Positions 1 to 14,818 of a DNA stretch of 64,000 nucleotides are shown here, in pieces. The first letter of the stretch is position 1. Each line of letters starts with the position of its first letter. Source of the DNA: Gadus chalcogrammus (taxonomy: Eukaryota > Chordata > Actinopteri > Gadiformes > Gadidae); NCBI RefSeq assembly GCF_026213295.1, contig NC_079413.1:21917609-21981608 (forward strand), written 5' to 3'. A program made the translations under genes and the position numbers. Under the pieces are notes generated by a model. It was not told the origin of the DNA. It ran no database searches and was given only the letters and a program-made list of their open reading frames with translations.

Positions 1-126
1 ACCATTGACACTTTAACCCATAGATGACGGCAGACTCACCAGTGCGACCTACCCTCTAAAGGGGCTGTGGGTAAGAGGCTTGTAGGCTTGGAGCTCACAC
101 ATTGCCCTTTCTCCCCCCACCCACAG

Positions 127-449
127 ACGATGCGCTGCGACTCCACGGGGGTCCGCCCCGCAACTCGTACATGGAGCAGAGCTTCCACGGGCTGAACCCC
201 GTGCTGCGGCTGCCCGTGAGCCTGGGCGCCGTGGAGGAGGCGGAGGCCAACGCGGCGCTGACGGGCGAGCCGTTGCGGCGCTGGGCCGACGGCCTGCTGG
301 CCGGCCGGTGGGGCGCGGCCGACGTGTGCTCGGCCGGCCCCAGCAGCTGCCCCGTCCTGCAGCGCTGCGGCCACGCCCCCTGGAGCGCCCTGTCGCCCGA
401 CCCCAAGTCGCGGCTCGGACCGCCCGACGCAGCCGGACACATCCGGTAG
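127..449 (+). CDS. 3' terminal coding exon of an unrecognised gene
   Basis: A pyrimidine-rich tract ending in CAG at 121-126 is a good splice acceptor. From 127 a reading frame stays open, in phase with a split codon, to a TAG at 447-449, giving about 107 residues. The peptide contains HGGPPRNSYMEQSFHGLNPV and later RRWADGLLAGRW, with a Cys-rich tail (CSAGPSSCPVLQRCGHAPW). Codon use is strongly GC-biased (GCC, CTG, CGG), like the other real exons here. No signal peptide, membrane span or known motif is visible, and I do not recognise the family. The upstream exons lie outside the window. The opposite-strand frames over the same interval are shadows. Confidence 0.65.
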
Positions 450-1905
450 CGACGACTTTGCCCCCCCCCCCCCCCCCACGGATGCACGGACGGACTCGTG
501 GATGAGATGAGATTGTACTTTATTGATCCGAGACGGGCGGTCCGGCTTTGGATGGAATGCGGCGGGAGCGGGAGATTGGAGTGACGCTATTGGTCGAGGG
601 AGGACGTCCCCCCGAAACATGACTATTTATTTTGATCCGGAGGGAGAGGGAGCTTTGGACGAATCTGCGATTATAAGCGCCCTGCGTTCCTGATTGGTCG
701 TTTGTGTCGGGGTTCAGGGTAATGGGGGAGGGAGGGGGGAGGTGTGTGTGTGTCTGTGCGAGTGTGTATCCGGTTTGTCATGAAGGAGTTGTTGTTGTCT
801 GCAGAATGCCGGTCCTATGGGTGTGTTTGGCACTGCAGAGTGTGTGCGTGTGTGTGCCTGCGTGCACGTGTGTATTTGCCTGCATGTGTGTGCGTGCGTG
901 CGTGCGTGCGCGAGTGTGTGTCTGTGTGTGTGTGAGCGAGAGAGAGAGGAAGGGAGAGGACATTAAAGTCTCAGCTCGTTTGACGTTTGGATCGATCAGC
1001 TGACAGCTGATGCGCTCGATGCTGAGTGAGCTATTTATTCAGAGATAGGTTATAATATTATTTTAGTCAATGACTAATATTCGATATGCTGATATTTGGT
1101 GCAGTGGGTACGATTCGTATTTGTAAAAAAGAGCGTCTGCCTTTATTTCAAAAGGCCTCTTTGCGACACCCTGTCTGTTTGGGGCATCGAGTCACCAGGC
1201 TTTGGTGTGGAGACCATCGTTGGAAACAGACTCCTCCTTCTCTCGCTCTTCTTCTCTTCTCAAACATGTGCACCTTTTTATTTTATCGTAATCCAGAGCA
1301 CAAATGTAAATGTTTGCTTGACCACACAATAGATGTGGAAGGGAAACAAAACACGGCACATTTTCGACAGTGACGATGACAGAAAGCCTTAAGAGCAGAT
1401 GGGTTTGTGTTTTCCCAAATGGGTGGATGGTTCTATAGCACAGTGGGGTCCGACTGGGAGTCTGCAATGAATGTGATGTGGAGGGAGGTAGAGGAGGAGG
1501 AGGAGGAGGGCCGGCAGACCCAAGAGAGCCCTTCTTGGGCTATCAGCTCTTCTCCTGACCGGAGGGACTCTACTCTGGAGAGAAAGCTGGAGCCTCGATT
1601 CAATTCACACCGACATGGAGTTGTTTTTTAGTTTTTTTTCTTTTGCTTGTTTTTTTTCTGTTCTTGTCTTTTTAATAATTTATACACAACAATGGCGACC
1701 AAAGTACCTTTGTATTATGCACACCTCCGCAGGCAAGATAAGTCTGGTATTCCTAAATGTAGTCAGAGTATATTATAATTGGGAACAAACCCAGAGGCAG
1801 TGGTGGTGTCACTGTGTTCATGAATACTTATGGCGTGGGTCCGAGTGGCACGGTAGACAATGTAAAACAGAGTCTCTACAGTGAGCTGCCATTCTCAGTA
1901 ATAAA
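450..1905 (+). other. 3'UTR of the first gene
   Basis: Non-coding sequence follows the TAG stop and reaches an AATAAA poly(A) signal at 1900-1905. It includes a poly-C run at about 464-477 and an imperfect GT-rich tract at about 740-940. No convincing exon is present. Its extent is inferred from the first clear AATAAA, so an earlier or later end is possible. Confidence 0.45.
1900..1905 (+). terminator. poly(A) signal AATAAA
   Basis: A canonical AATAAA hexamer lies about 1.45 kb after the stop codon of the first gene. It is followed by a T-rich stretch. Confidence 0.45.
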
Positions 1906-2335
1906 GGAGTTCTTGTTTTTAATATAGGTAATGTAGAAAGAGGAAAAAGCTGTTGACAAGGTTGACAAGCTTGTGTTCTCTTTCCTTTTCAAGTGTGGTG
2001 TTTGTGAGGGGCACACAGGAAATGGGTGTTTCCCCACCACCATAAAACCATGGTCATTATTTCTTAAGTCACTTTTCTACCCATTTGAAAAGATACAGCC
2101 ATTTCTGATCAATGGGTATTTTAGTATTAGCAAATTAATTAATGTAAATATTTATTTATAGGTGATTAACAGTTTCTAAAGTATAAGTACATTTCAGAAG
2201 GATCTAACCCTTTGCGTCGGACGCAGGCGGGACCACAGGTCATGTGAATGCCGTCAAGGGCATTTTTTATTTAAAATACTACAAGGATGTTGCAATGTTT
2301 CTCGGATGAAGCACACATGTTGTATTCACAGGGGC

Positions 2336-3672
<1,337 letters not shown>

Positions 3673-3680
3673 CTCTACCC

Positions 3681-4549
3681 CAGGGGTGGGGAACCTTTTT
3701 CACATCAAGGGCCATTTCAATTTTTCCAAAGTCCTCAGAGGGCCGTACCATTATGAACACATAACTAAAGATGAAAAAAAAGACAAAAAAAGTCTATAAC
3801 TGCTGTGTTACTAAGCCTCATGTTTGCTGCATTTCTAGACTCACCTAATGTGATGGCTGGAACTGTTTTTCTCTAGCAAGGCGTCTGATGTCAGCTGGCA
3901 GTGATGATGATGCTACTCCAGGGATGGGCAACTTTCATGATAAAGAGGGCCGCATTTTTTATCATAACCATCGGAGGGCCACATGACTGCACACTTCAAC
4001 TAAACGTGAGCTGAGAAGCTACACAATTTTGAATTTGGTAGATGATTTCCTGTATTCTGGTGCATTTTGGCGATGGCCACTACCTAAAAAATCGTCCAGA
4101 ATCATAACCTATGTACGGTATGTTAATTGAACAAACATACATTAATTTCATGTTTTCCATGCTCAAACAGCCACATGAATGGTCAGTATTTTTATCAGTG
4201 CAAAGGGCTCACATACATTATCATTCAATGAAGTCAAAAAACTGAAAAACAGTGGCCCAACATTAAGTGCAACAACTCAATGAACTCAAACCCAACAAGC
4301 AGTTGTAGTAGTTGTAGTGGCGACTTAAGTGGATATCTTTAATGACTGATATCGCTTCTAAGCAAACTAGACGCATGGGTTTGCCTTTGAATTCTATGAA
4401 TTCTTCTCATCTTTCTTGAACGAGTTTTCTGTAACTCGATCAATTATTATTATAATATTTTTTTTTATATTTTTTTTATTATGTGCAGGCTGAGTGGGCA
4501 TGCGGCCCGCGGGCCACATGCCCGCGGGCCCGCCAGTTCCCCATCCCTG
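3681..4549. mobile_element. hAT-like non-autonomous transposon (869 bp)
   Basis: The left end reads CAGGGGTGGGGAAC. The right end is the inverse complement of CAGGGATGGGGAAC, so the 14-bp terminal inverted repeats differ at one base. The element is flanked on both sides by the identical 8-bp duplication CTCTACCC (3673-3680 and 4550-4557), the target-site length expected of hAT elements. A second hAT-type end, CAGGGATGGGCAAC, lies inside at about 3919, so the element may be composite. GC-rich palindromic ends (GCGGCCCGCGGGCC near 4501) are typical of these families. No transposase ORF is present. Confidence 0.85.
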
Positions 4550-4557
4550 CTCTACCC

Positions 4558-6478
4558 CCTCCACCCCTCTACAGCCACTCAAGGCCCTATAGCAGACCAA
4601 CTTTTCCTTGATCCAAATACGTCATGCAATTCCCATTGACATACTTTTGCTCATAATACTTTCCAAAGGGAGACGATTGAGGCATGCATATTAGCAAGCG
4701 GTTGATTATTATAAAACATTAAATGCATATGAGCAGCTTATTATTCTTATACACATCTTTAAATCGGCAGTACACTCACTGTGAAGTCTGGGGGGGGGGG
4801 CGAGCGAGAGAGAGAGGGAGAGAGATGCTGACAACAGCTGGCTAGCAGCCTGCCTAATGGACTCTGAGAGGCACAGCATATAGCAAACAAAAACACATGA
4901 AATCACCTTTAAACCAACACAGCACTTTCCTCTTGCAGTAAACCTTTTTGGGTCTTGGTGTTCTTGCACTGACGAGAGACAGAGTAGTGTGTGTGTGTGC
5001 GTGTGTTTGCAATGCTATCAGTCCGTTGGCATATCGCCTCTGTGTATGGCGCAATTCATGGCCCACATAAAGTTTTGCCTGTGTGAGCGCTGGCAGCGCC
5101 AGATGACGTCATGGGGGCCCCCATGCCGCGAACGACTAGCAGACCCAGGGAGACGCCACTGGCCCTCTCCAGATGCTCCCAAAACAGTCCGTTATGTGTT
5201 GCTGGAGAGTGGGTGTGGTGTCATACGTCTTAACACCAGCGTATGTTATTGGTAATAAAACACAATAAATAATGTTACTTAAAGGGCACAGATGGTTTTT
5301 GTATTGCATAATATTGCGTTTTAATACGGTCACCAGGGAGACACTGAAAATGGCAAACGACACGATGAATGTAATTTGACATATAGACCTAACGCACTCA
5401 CCCACCCACCCACATTATGAGTTTTCTCCTGCCGACTACGTGCAGCGCACCGCACTTCCTTAAAAACATCCTGGGAAGGCAGATGGTTCCCGGGTGTCGC
5501 ACCCGAGTTGTTTACTAACAGTGTCAGGACGGGGAAATGGATACCTCCCATCACGGTGTTTAATCTCAACATCACATTGCTGGACTGCGTCGATGGACAT
5601 TACCCAGTAATGGTCTCAAACGAGTGTGTCCACAACGTCCCGCTACGTTTTGTAGGATTGATTCTTCAGATCTCAAGACTAATGGAACTGTTCTACATTT
5701 ATATGAAATAAACCAGATGCAACGTGCTCAAGATAAAGGCCTAATGCAACACACTGCTGCCCTCTAGTGTACAGTTATAATACAGAGCAGCCCGCAATCA
5801 TTGTGCATATCTATAAAGAACTGATATACTCACAACACTAAAAATGGCATAGGGCCTCGTTTTTGAACCATTTATTTTTTTACAGGTTAGACGGAAAAAC
5901 CTCAAATTACTTTATTCCATATAGTTCCCACCTGTGTGGACTCGAGTGACCATTACTACCATCGCTAGATTAGTTACTGTGGCTAAACAGCGCCCTCTGG
6001 CGTCTATTTCTTCCTAAATGAAATTCAGCCTGATCAAATCGATTAATACCAGAAACATAACCGAAGAACAGCTTATACAAGGTATGTTGATCCAATGCTA
6101 GGCCACTGGTATTCAGGGGGAAACTATCTACGATAAGAGACAACGAGAGAATATTCGAGGCATTGGTTGAGTGGAAAGGCAAACTGAAAAGGGCGCTGCA
6201 TAGGTCAAAGCAACACATGGCCAGACTACAGTCAGCTCGATCCCCATGGGGGCCAAGAGGAGCAGAGGACAGCGCTATGTGGGCCACAAGACTGAACAAG
6301 CGGTCACCACGCACCTTCCAGCTAAACAAGAGTACAAAGCAAAGCTTTATACGGTTGTTTGGGTCAAATATCATCTGCATTAGCTTGGTCGTTCCCATGA
6401 ATAAGTCTGAGTCAATTTCAAATCACTGCAATAAAAATGACACGGACAAGTGTGAATTAAAGTTAATTTAAAGCAGAC
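4558..6478. other. intergenic sequence, no gene seen
   Basis: No exon with matching splice sites, tRNA or array was found. A poly-G run at about 4791-4800 and a GA-rich stretch follow. The open frames of 60-140 codons in this region resemble nothing known and lack coding composition. Confidence 0.45.
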
Positions 6479-6484
6479 TTTATT
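6479..6484 (-). terminator. arl6ip1: poly(A) signal of arl6ip1
   Basis: TTTATT on the + strand is AATAAA on the - strand, about 950 nt downstream of the arl6ip1 stop. The 3'UTR would then run from 7438 down to about 6460. Confidence 0.45.
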
Positions 6485-7438
6485 CATTAAAGATCTTTGA
6501 TAAAGACACATAAAAAGGTGAAATGACGGACAAAACAGAATTGGACCAAAAATAACACACGAGGACAGCACAAAAAAAAAAAATGGAAGAAAAGCCCAAC
6601 AGAGCGACTGGGAGAAAGCGATCCGAGGGCCGGGTTCAGGAATCGGCCTATTTACATAGTTACAGCCACCCCAGATTTGAGTTTATTAAGAAGAGCGCGT
6701 AAGGGGCGTGTACAGCTAAGCGCTAATTGAACCACCACAGTCAGCTATCAGCAGCAGGCTCGAGTAGACAACAAAAATATATAATACAAAGCTACCAGTT
6801 GCTGCCACAGCAGACGAGTGTCCATCTGAATCCAGTTATTTTGTTCTCTAGTGCTGCAGTTTTAAGAAAAAGTTGAACAAAGCACACGATAAACTAGCGC
6901 GGCTAACTCACCCTAGTGTGCCTGAATTAGCCATCATCGTAAAATCCAAGAAATGCTATAATACCCAAGTGAGGTGTCACTTTTGCCCGAATAAAGAGAA
7001 TGGCTTAAAAAGCATTACCTTAGCCTTGAATAAATAAAACCAACCCAAAACATTAACATGAAGAAACGTGGGGGGGGGGGGGGGGGGGGGGGATCCCACC
7101 AAACCCTATAGTGAGCGACAGTGCTGAAACCAAAGACCCCCACGCTGGGGCTACGGCCTACATCGTGTAATCTGGCGGGAACGCAACTCAAAACAAACGC
7201 TGTTTGTGTACGAGGGAGGGATGAGCCAAACAAAAGGCTCACGAGAAGACGTAGACTCGTTCTGCGGTAGAAGAGGAAACCTTGTTTTTTGTGTTTTTTC
7301 TTATTTTAACAAAAAAAAATAAACTCAACCACCACAACTTCCTTGTTCCTCATCTGGCCTTCAATAAACTTAAAACCTTATCATCCGTTCTTTCTTGCGC
7401 AACAGTTCCATCCTTCCGGAGCCCTCGGGCCGCGGTCC

Positions 7439-10400
7439 TCACTCGGTCTTCTTCTCCTTCTGCTTGAGCAGCTTGTTGATCTCCCTCTTGGCCATGGCCG
7501 TGTACTTGGTGATGACGCCGTGCTGGTTCATCCCGGGCAGAAGCAGCAGGAAGCTCACTGGAAAAGGACAGAGCGGGGAAATTAGTCTTTTTTGGTTCCT
7601 CTGGAAGTTGGGTTACAGGTCAAGTTTTTTTTTTTAATTTAGTATATTTCATATTAATTACAATTATTAATTGCAATTATTCATGAATAAGAGTTTAGAG
7701 AAAAATAAAAACTGAGTTTGTAGAAAACTAATTTGTACAATGGATCAAGACAAACAATCTAAAATTGTACTCTCAACGATCTACGATTTCTCAAACAGCC
7801 GACAAATTCAAACCCAAAAATGAAGGTTCAAAAGGGCTGTCAAGTAGGACATTATGCTAGCTAACCATCTTTCCACCATTCCCCATAATTATAATCTTAT
7901 AAAAACAGCCTCGACAGGTTTCATGTCCCTCTTCCCCCCCCCCTCCCCACAGTGCAGGCGCCTGGTTGAGCGCACGCAGCGACTCAACTGGCTTCCGTTT
8001 GGGGAGGGCTGCACTGACATTATGTCAGTCAGCCATTTCATCTCTACCACTGTCATTTTGATAGCGATTCATTTTCTGATATTTTCAAATCAAATCCAAT
8101 GTTTTCAGGCAGGTTCCATTACACTCCCAAAAAATGTTTTCCTTCATTGACGGTAAGGCAATTTGGAGAAGAGCCAGGGTAAACCTGATTTTCAACGCAT
8201 CCAGCTGAAAAAAAATAAATCCCAGCTTTCCCCTAAATCCCATGACTAGCTCGCTAGCTTAAGCAATCATTCCGCCGAGCGCAAGGGCAGAGTTTGCACA
8301 GGTAGGCCGTCAAACCATGCTATTCAGTCAAAAACACAACGGGTCACAGCATCTGATGTATTGATGCCAAGACAATTAACATATTAGGCAAAATAATGAT
8401 TCTAAAATATTTATCCCTAGCCTCAAATCATTTGACCTAGTCAATGTAGATATGACCTTGAACAATGGCAGAGGGGAGTAGCTATAACATTTGCATCAGT
8501 GAAACCAAAGATGTTGCACAACAGCGACAGTAGTTCTGAGGCGTCACAAGCCAGATATTGATCGGCATCACTGAGGGCTGCTGAGTCACGGGGAAGAATG
8601 AGGAAGTGACGCAATGTTGCATTCACAGGCTGCCACAGCATGTCGCAAGATGACTGGCCAACGTGCCATCAGGCAAATACTGCATCGTAAAAAGCCTTTA
8701 TGGAAAACTATAGTCAAGTGAAACTATAGTCAAGTGAAATGACTGTAGTCAACTATAGTCATTTCACCGTTAAGGGATTTGAATGCAATCGTTTTTTATA
8801 TATCAAACATCAACCTCCAGAAGTACAACGTCAAGTGAAAGTAACACTACTGTCCTTATGTTCAATCTAATGACGCTATTGGTGAGACCTTTAACACAGA
8901 TACATTTCCTGACTTTGGAACCGCAGCTCGACAGCAGCCGACCAAAGAGGAAGAGGCGGGTGTTTCACAGACTACCATCGCGCTCGCGTTCCAGGGCGAG
9001 TCCTATTGGAGAAGCGGCACTGCTTACCGATCAGGTAGGTGAGGAAGAGGTTGTGCACTTGCTGTCCGATGAAGGCCATGGCCAGCAGGCTGCTGATCAC
9101 CAGGGCAAAGTACTGCGGGGGAGAACAGGAGACAGGTGAAAACGTTTCCCAGCACACTGTACCATCAGCGATATAGAGCCTTGACAATAACGCCAGCTTT
9201 AAGGGGATAACGACGTTAACTGGAATCGAACATTGCTTAAAAACAGAAAGTCTGTTACTCGAGGCACGTAATCTAATAATTAATATGTTAATCAAATAAG
9301 TGAAACAATGGGGCGTATGACGACACGTCACTGAAGTTCGGAACATTAAGATGCGTGATGACCCCAGGCCTGGTCTGAGCAGGGCCCCGACTCGGGCCCC
9401 CCAGAGCCGAGGGACGCCTCCCTCAGCTGACTGCGGGACCGATTTATCCTCCACCCACACAAAGAACATCATTGTACAAAAAGAATCCACCGCGAAGCAG
9501 TGCAGACATCCACGGCAGACTACTTATATAAAAAAAATAAAAACAGCCGGGAGGCAGCACTGCAGTAATCGTCGTCAAAAGGGTGGTATTAAGACACCAG
9601 GTGAGACTATGATTAGCCATTACAATCCTTTTGGAAACCCTGCCTTTTCCTGCGTTTTAGTGACATCACAAGTGGGAGGGCCTAGATTAATTAATTTAAC
9701 CTTTATTAATACTCGAGGGCTCAACTGAGGGGTGACCCTCCTTTGCAATGATGATGTCGAGTCGATGCTGGATGAATGCCGGATTGAGCAACATTTTCTA
9801 CAGTCCACTCCCACGTGTGATGTCCCCAAAGCACAGGGAATGGCTTGTCCTGGGCTAAGCCCACTCACACCTGGTGCACGTCATCTGACCCCTTTAATGA
9901 GTGACTGCCGCCCTTGTGCCGGTGCACCTGGTGGGAACATACCGCTTTGGGCTTCTCCTCCTTCAGGGTGAACAGGCGCTTCCACCAGCCCAGCACGCGC
10001 CGCTGGGTCTTCACCAGGTTGCCGCAGATCTCGTGGAAACGCTGCTGCTGCTCCGTGGTCCTGCACAGGGGAGGGAAGAGAGCGGGGAGGGATGAGGACT
10101 TCTGCAGGAAGAAGTGGAGCAGGCCAGAAATAGCTCGGCACATGATGGGCATGATTTTTCATGCGATACAACCAAGGAGACTGGGCTAAAGACAGCAGCT
10201 TATCGAGTTTGAAATGAATTTTATATGTTGTACTTTTTCTACTATGCACATTGTGACCCCGTCTGTGAAAAGCGCTATATAAATAAATGTTACTTACTTA
10301 TTGAGGGTACAAGTATTAAATAGATCATATTTTCTTAGACATTTCACTCCCATGATTTTCCCCCAACTAGTGCTGGGACGACTTTGCAACTGCTCATCTG

Positions 10401-13400
10401 AGATAAGCAAGCAAAGCATGAAACGGCAATAAGCAAATCCCCCGCACAATATCTTGGCGGGGACAAAAAGAGGACTTCCACACTAGGTGTGGGTAGCAGG
10501 GTTCCTCTTCCGCCTTGCTGTCACGCTCTATTTCCGTATGTGGAGCACGGCCTCGTTGATGGGGACGACAGAACACAGATCCTCAAATAGTACGACTGAC
10601 ATTTCAAAGGCTACAGCAAAGCGAGGAGCTGGGGGAAGCAGTCAAGTCTGCTCAGCTCAAGTCGAGCATCCCGTCTGTGGCTTTGCTCTTGCAAAGTAGA
10701 AAGAGGCAAACTATGCATGGTTTTAGACCAAAACCAAAAAGGTGTGATCGGTTTCATCTAAGCATGACGCATAACCTGTAGTAGTGCAAGACGCACCCTG
10801 GCAGGAAGGATCCTTTGAAGCTTGCTGGATGAGCCCCTAGATTCCTCCAGAGCTACACGGTTTAACTCTCATGTCCTGCTGACTCAGAGTTGCATGCTGG
10901 AGGCTTTGGGCACCGGAGTCAGACACCCAAGATGCCTCAACAGTTGCACGCCGTCACTCAAACCCAGAGGCCTGGCTGTCTGGGAAGGGGGTTGCTGTCC
11001 CCATGCAAACCAGTACCAGGGCTAGACTAGAGAGGGAAGCCTAGAGATCAATGGTGTAAGCTGGCATTTTGAGTTATAAGTCTGGGGTTAGCTGCCGGCC
11101 CATTGTAAACACTGGTCTTTCCACTTCCTGATTAGTGAAATTGATCTTCCTTTACCGTCTGCGGTTTTTTTGGCGAGGGAAAAGACTTGGCACAAACCAT
11201 TGCCCAACCAGTTAAGTTGCCATGCTTATTGCTTTGTTTCAGCATTGGAATAGTTGTTCAGGGGTTGGGTCAACATGACATTTCATGTTGACCCAAGATG
11301 GATACCTGATCTAGAGCTTGACCGCCTTGGTCCAGGCTGGGGGTCTTCAGGGCTGGATACAGACTTGAACCCTAATGGACCTGGTATCTGTAGAGAGTTC
11401 TGATTGGATCCCCCATTTTCTTTTCTATGTATATACTCTCGAACCCGCCTTTGTCCTAGATATGACAAACCCTATCCAATGTCTGAGGGGGAAGAGACCC
11501 TAGGAAATGTATGGCCCACAAACCATGTGATTAAGAGCAGAAAAAAAATCCTTTCAACTGCATTAGATGTTAATCATGTGCGATACCTGGTACCATCGAT
11601 ATACATAGAACTCACACAAGTAGGTTACAGAACCGACCAGCGGGAGGGCAAAAAACGAGTGAGGAACTCGCACTACCGTGTGAAAACCAGTACTACACAC
11701 ACACACGAGGGCTTCAACACACCCCCAGGCCAGCTCTATAAGTGTTCATGCAGAGAGATCTTTGTCGTTGCAAGTGGTTTGCAAATATTTAAGCTTGCAA
11801 GTCAATTCGTTTTCATTTTGAGCCTGCATGTCCATCCTGGACGTTAGCCTAACAAAGTGTACACTGTGTGGGCAAGATGATGACTTAGATGCATGCTTGT
11901 CAAAGACTGAGCCTTGCACAGCCAAAATCGGGACGGATCTCCTTCGCTTCAGAGATTCTGCAGAGCTCAGGCTAAACCCGTTTCCTGCCACGCCTTCTTG
12001 GGCATTTCATCTCGCATCTTCATCTCTCGCGGTTGGGGGCTCGCACTTTTTAATGCAGCATGGCTGGGCGCTCGCATCATTTTACCTGCTTGCCGGTTAT
12101 TACAAGCCTGCGGTGACTCCATCACACACACATTTACTGCCATCTTCACAGCGCATCAATACTCCTCTGCTGACTCAACTCGCTGCGCAACATTTTTCCT
12201 ACGCTCCCGTCATCCGATCCTAATGGGCAGACTTCTCAGGCAGGTTACACAGCACTCTTATTCATTTCTCTTATGATCAGTGACGAGTCCAAGCCTCCTT
12301 AGAGCCACGCTGGCATGATGACACACAACGAGAGACAGACGCCGGAGCAGCGGTAATAGAATAGAACCACGGTGAGACCCTACCCTGCTCAGGGTCACGG
12401 CGAGGTCTCGGCGGAAATAGGATTTGCTTAGACCTCTAGTCTTACCATTTGTGTGAGCCAAAGATGCGGGGGGCCAGGGTGGGCACCAGGTAGTCAGCCA
12501 GGCACAGCAACATGACCGAGCCGGAGAGCCCCGTCAGCACGGAGGGATCCAAATAGTAAATGAGCCTGGAGGAGGGGACAGAGGTCAGACTGAAGTACAA
12601 CACCGCAGCCAAAGGCGGAACAGATGGCACGCAACCACACTGAAAGGAATCTTTACATCTCACGTTAAGTGAGAGGGTTGATGTAAGGAATCACAAGAAG
12701 ACAAAAAGTAGCAAAACGGGTCACTAAAAGTAGCAAAACGGGTCACTGAAAGTAGCAAAACGGGTCACTGAAAGATATTCAACGTGCAGTTTTACTTTGG
12801 CCTCGTCAGAGATATGCTCGTGAACGAGACTGACCAAGCGTGACATAACAGGAACAGGAAGTTAAACCCAATACTTAACCACAGTTTTGCATTAGAAATG
12901 ATAATTAAAACCAAAAATAAAACACTTCCTTAGTACAATTTGTCTGTTGTTGCATGGCTTGAGATGGATACTTGTATAGACATGTTAACCAACTGCCTCC
13001 CTGACCTTTATAGATGCAAGCCAGCAGTCTGATAAGACTTTACAATGGCCAACCAGACACATCCACCGTACATGCAGTTGCTGTGGAGGGGGGGACCTAC
13101 ATGAAGACCAGAGTGGTAGCTCCGATCAGGGCACCAGGGAACCAGGGCTTCTCCCAGCGCACCACCTGATCCCCGGCCAGGATCACCTCCCCCCAGCCCT
13201 GAAGCTGCTCCTCCAACTGGGCCGTTTCCTGCGCCTGGAAAAATAGTGTGAATAGATTGAATATTAATGGTCAGAGTCTTGCCCAACACCAACACTGGAC
13301 CCAAGGCACGAAGACCACACTGGGGACACTAATTAGAGCCCTTTCATTGCAAGTTTGCCAGAGCATCTTCTGAACGGTTATCTTTGAGGACGATCAATTA

Positions 13401-14061
13401 ATTGCACTCAAGGCATGTAGGCTTTGCAATTGGGATTTTGGTCGCCCGTTTCCCCGATCAAGGGGGGGGGGGGGGTAATCGTAAGGAAACATCGCTTAGC
13501 AACTTTCCAAATACGGCCGAGACCTTGAAAAAGGACGCTTTGTACTTCGGTCGCCCCTCAACGGAAGGCGCAATCTTCCTCTGGATAAGAGCTTCATGGA
13601 GGTTACCCGTGACCTCTGAGACCGTTACTCCTGCTCTACATTTATACAGAACCACTCATGGCAAGCAACAGGGGCTGTGGTGTTCACGTTACAAAGCCCT
13701 GGCGAGCACCGCAGTATCGATTGATCGAGCATCCGGCGGGGTGGTTTCCTCGTGTATCAGGGCGGTAGATCACGTCAGTGTCACTGACACACAGATCAGC
13801 CCTGCGGTTCGTCGGTTTGAACCTCAACGAGGTGGCTAGGATGATGTGCGCTTTTCAAGCTAACCTGCCCTAGCTAATCCTCATTAAGACAAAGGCCTGT
13901 ACACAGCCCAGACAGCTACGGATAAGGGATCGATCGCTATTATACCAACGCAGTAACGCTACACTAAATAGCTCAAGGTCCGAATCGTTGAAATATTGAG
14001 TTACAGAAACCACGGTACAACTTACGAGCATGTTTGAGCTTTTGTTGTCTCCTTCTGCCAT
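7439..14061 (-). CDS. arl6ip1: ADP-ribosylation factor-like 6 interacting protein 1 (reticulon-like ER shaping protein)
   Basis: Coding exons on the - strand: 14061-14026, 13234-13101, 12565-12446, 10060-9943, 9112-9028 and 7557-7439. All have GT-AG introns, and the joined length is 612 nt (203 aa), the same as I recall for human ARL6IP1. The protein starts MAEGDNKSSNML. It carries four hydrophobic segments arranged as two hairpins, about residues 42-60 and 62-80 and then 133-151 and 153-172. It ends in the lysine-rich tail KLLKQKEKKTE. Conserved blocks include LEEQLQGWGEV, YYLDPSVLTG, LADYLVP, APRIFGSHKW, TTEQQQRFHEIC and VHNLFLTYLI. The family member sits in the ER membrane, shapes ER tubules through its hairpins and binds ARL6. 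It is a divergent neighbour of srrm2, about 1.1-1.3 kb from that gene's first exon. No disruption is seen. Confidence 0.97.
9590..9900. repeat. dispersed repeat, copy 1 of 3
   Basis: Shares the motifs 'ccattacaa', 'cctgcctttt/gtcttttcctg', 'gacatcacaagtgggag' and 'acagtccact' with segments at about 30360-30555 and 32710-32930. It has imperfectly inverted halves. The family is unidentified. It lies in intron 4 of arl6ip1. Confidence 0.5.
10235..10310. repeat. LINE/SINE 3' tail fragment
   Basis: The sequence GTGAAAAGCGCTATATAAAT followed by AAATGTTACTTACTTA resembles the conserved 3' end of L2-type fish retroelements. It lies in intron 3 of arl6ip1. The family assignment is from memory of such tails. 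Confidence 0.5.
12706..12775. repeat. about 25-bp tandem repeat, 3 copies
   Basis: AGTAGCAAAACGGGTCACT followed by RAA is repeated three times almost perfectly in intron 2 of arl6ip1. Confidence 0.9.
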
Positions 14062-14230
14062 GATTACGACCTGTCCTGTGAGGGATTCTTGCACAGCGTT
14101 TGGTTGTTTTTCAAATGTCGTCTTACAGGAACGGCCCGGAGCACAGTGCACAGCTCTATGGTCTCAGCGTCACTAACGGATGACGGCTGACGGCCCTTTT
14201 TATCTTCGAATGTGCGTCAGATGCCCCCAA

Positions 14231-14250
14231 TGCATTGTGGGAAATGTAGT
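14231..14250 (-). promoter_or_regulatory. arl6ip1: ZNF143/STAF-type promoter motif
   Basis: On the - strand this reads ACTACATTTCCCACAATGCA, close to the ZNF143 (STAF) consensus ACTACAATTCCCAGAATGC. It lies 170 bp upstream of the arl6ip1 ATG and in its orientation, where such sites are commonly found. Confidence 0.65.
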
Positions 14251-14697
14251 GCGGTGCTGCGACAGATATCACATGAAGAATGCCTAATGTTTCAATCTCT
14301 ATTTAGATTAGATCTAAATTATTCATATAGATCTATTTAGATCTCGTCAAAAGCCTCTGGATAAATGATAGCAACAGGAAGTTACATATTTGAACTATTG
14401 ACAATCTGGATAGACAGATATACAGAGACTCCTTAGAATTTAATTACTAGATTATTGAGCGAGTGAGCGAATCATGTGGTACATACATATTAAACCATTT
14501 AGAGGTTCGTCTCATGTAAATGATTTTCGAGGATTTTTTTTGTAAAATAAAATGTTAGACACGACACTATTGACAGCAATGATCCAGCATAAACCAAGCA
14601 TGTGAACATTTTAATTGAGCATTTTAGATCTCCTCGAACATACTCTGTCATCGCCAATTTAATAAATGAAAGACCAGTATTGTGCACTTGACTTGAT

Positions 14698-14818
<121 letters not shown>

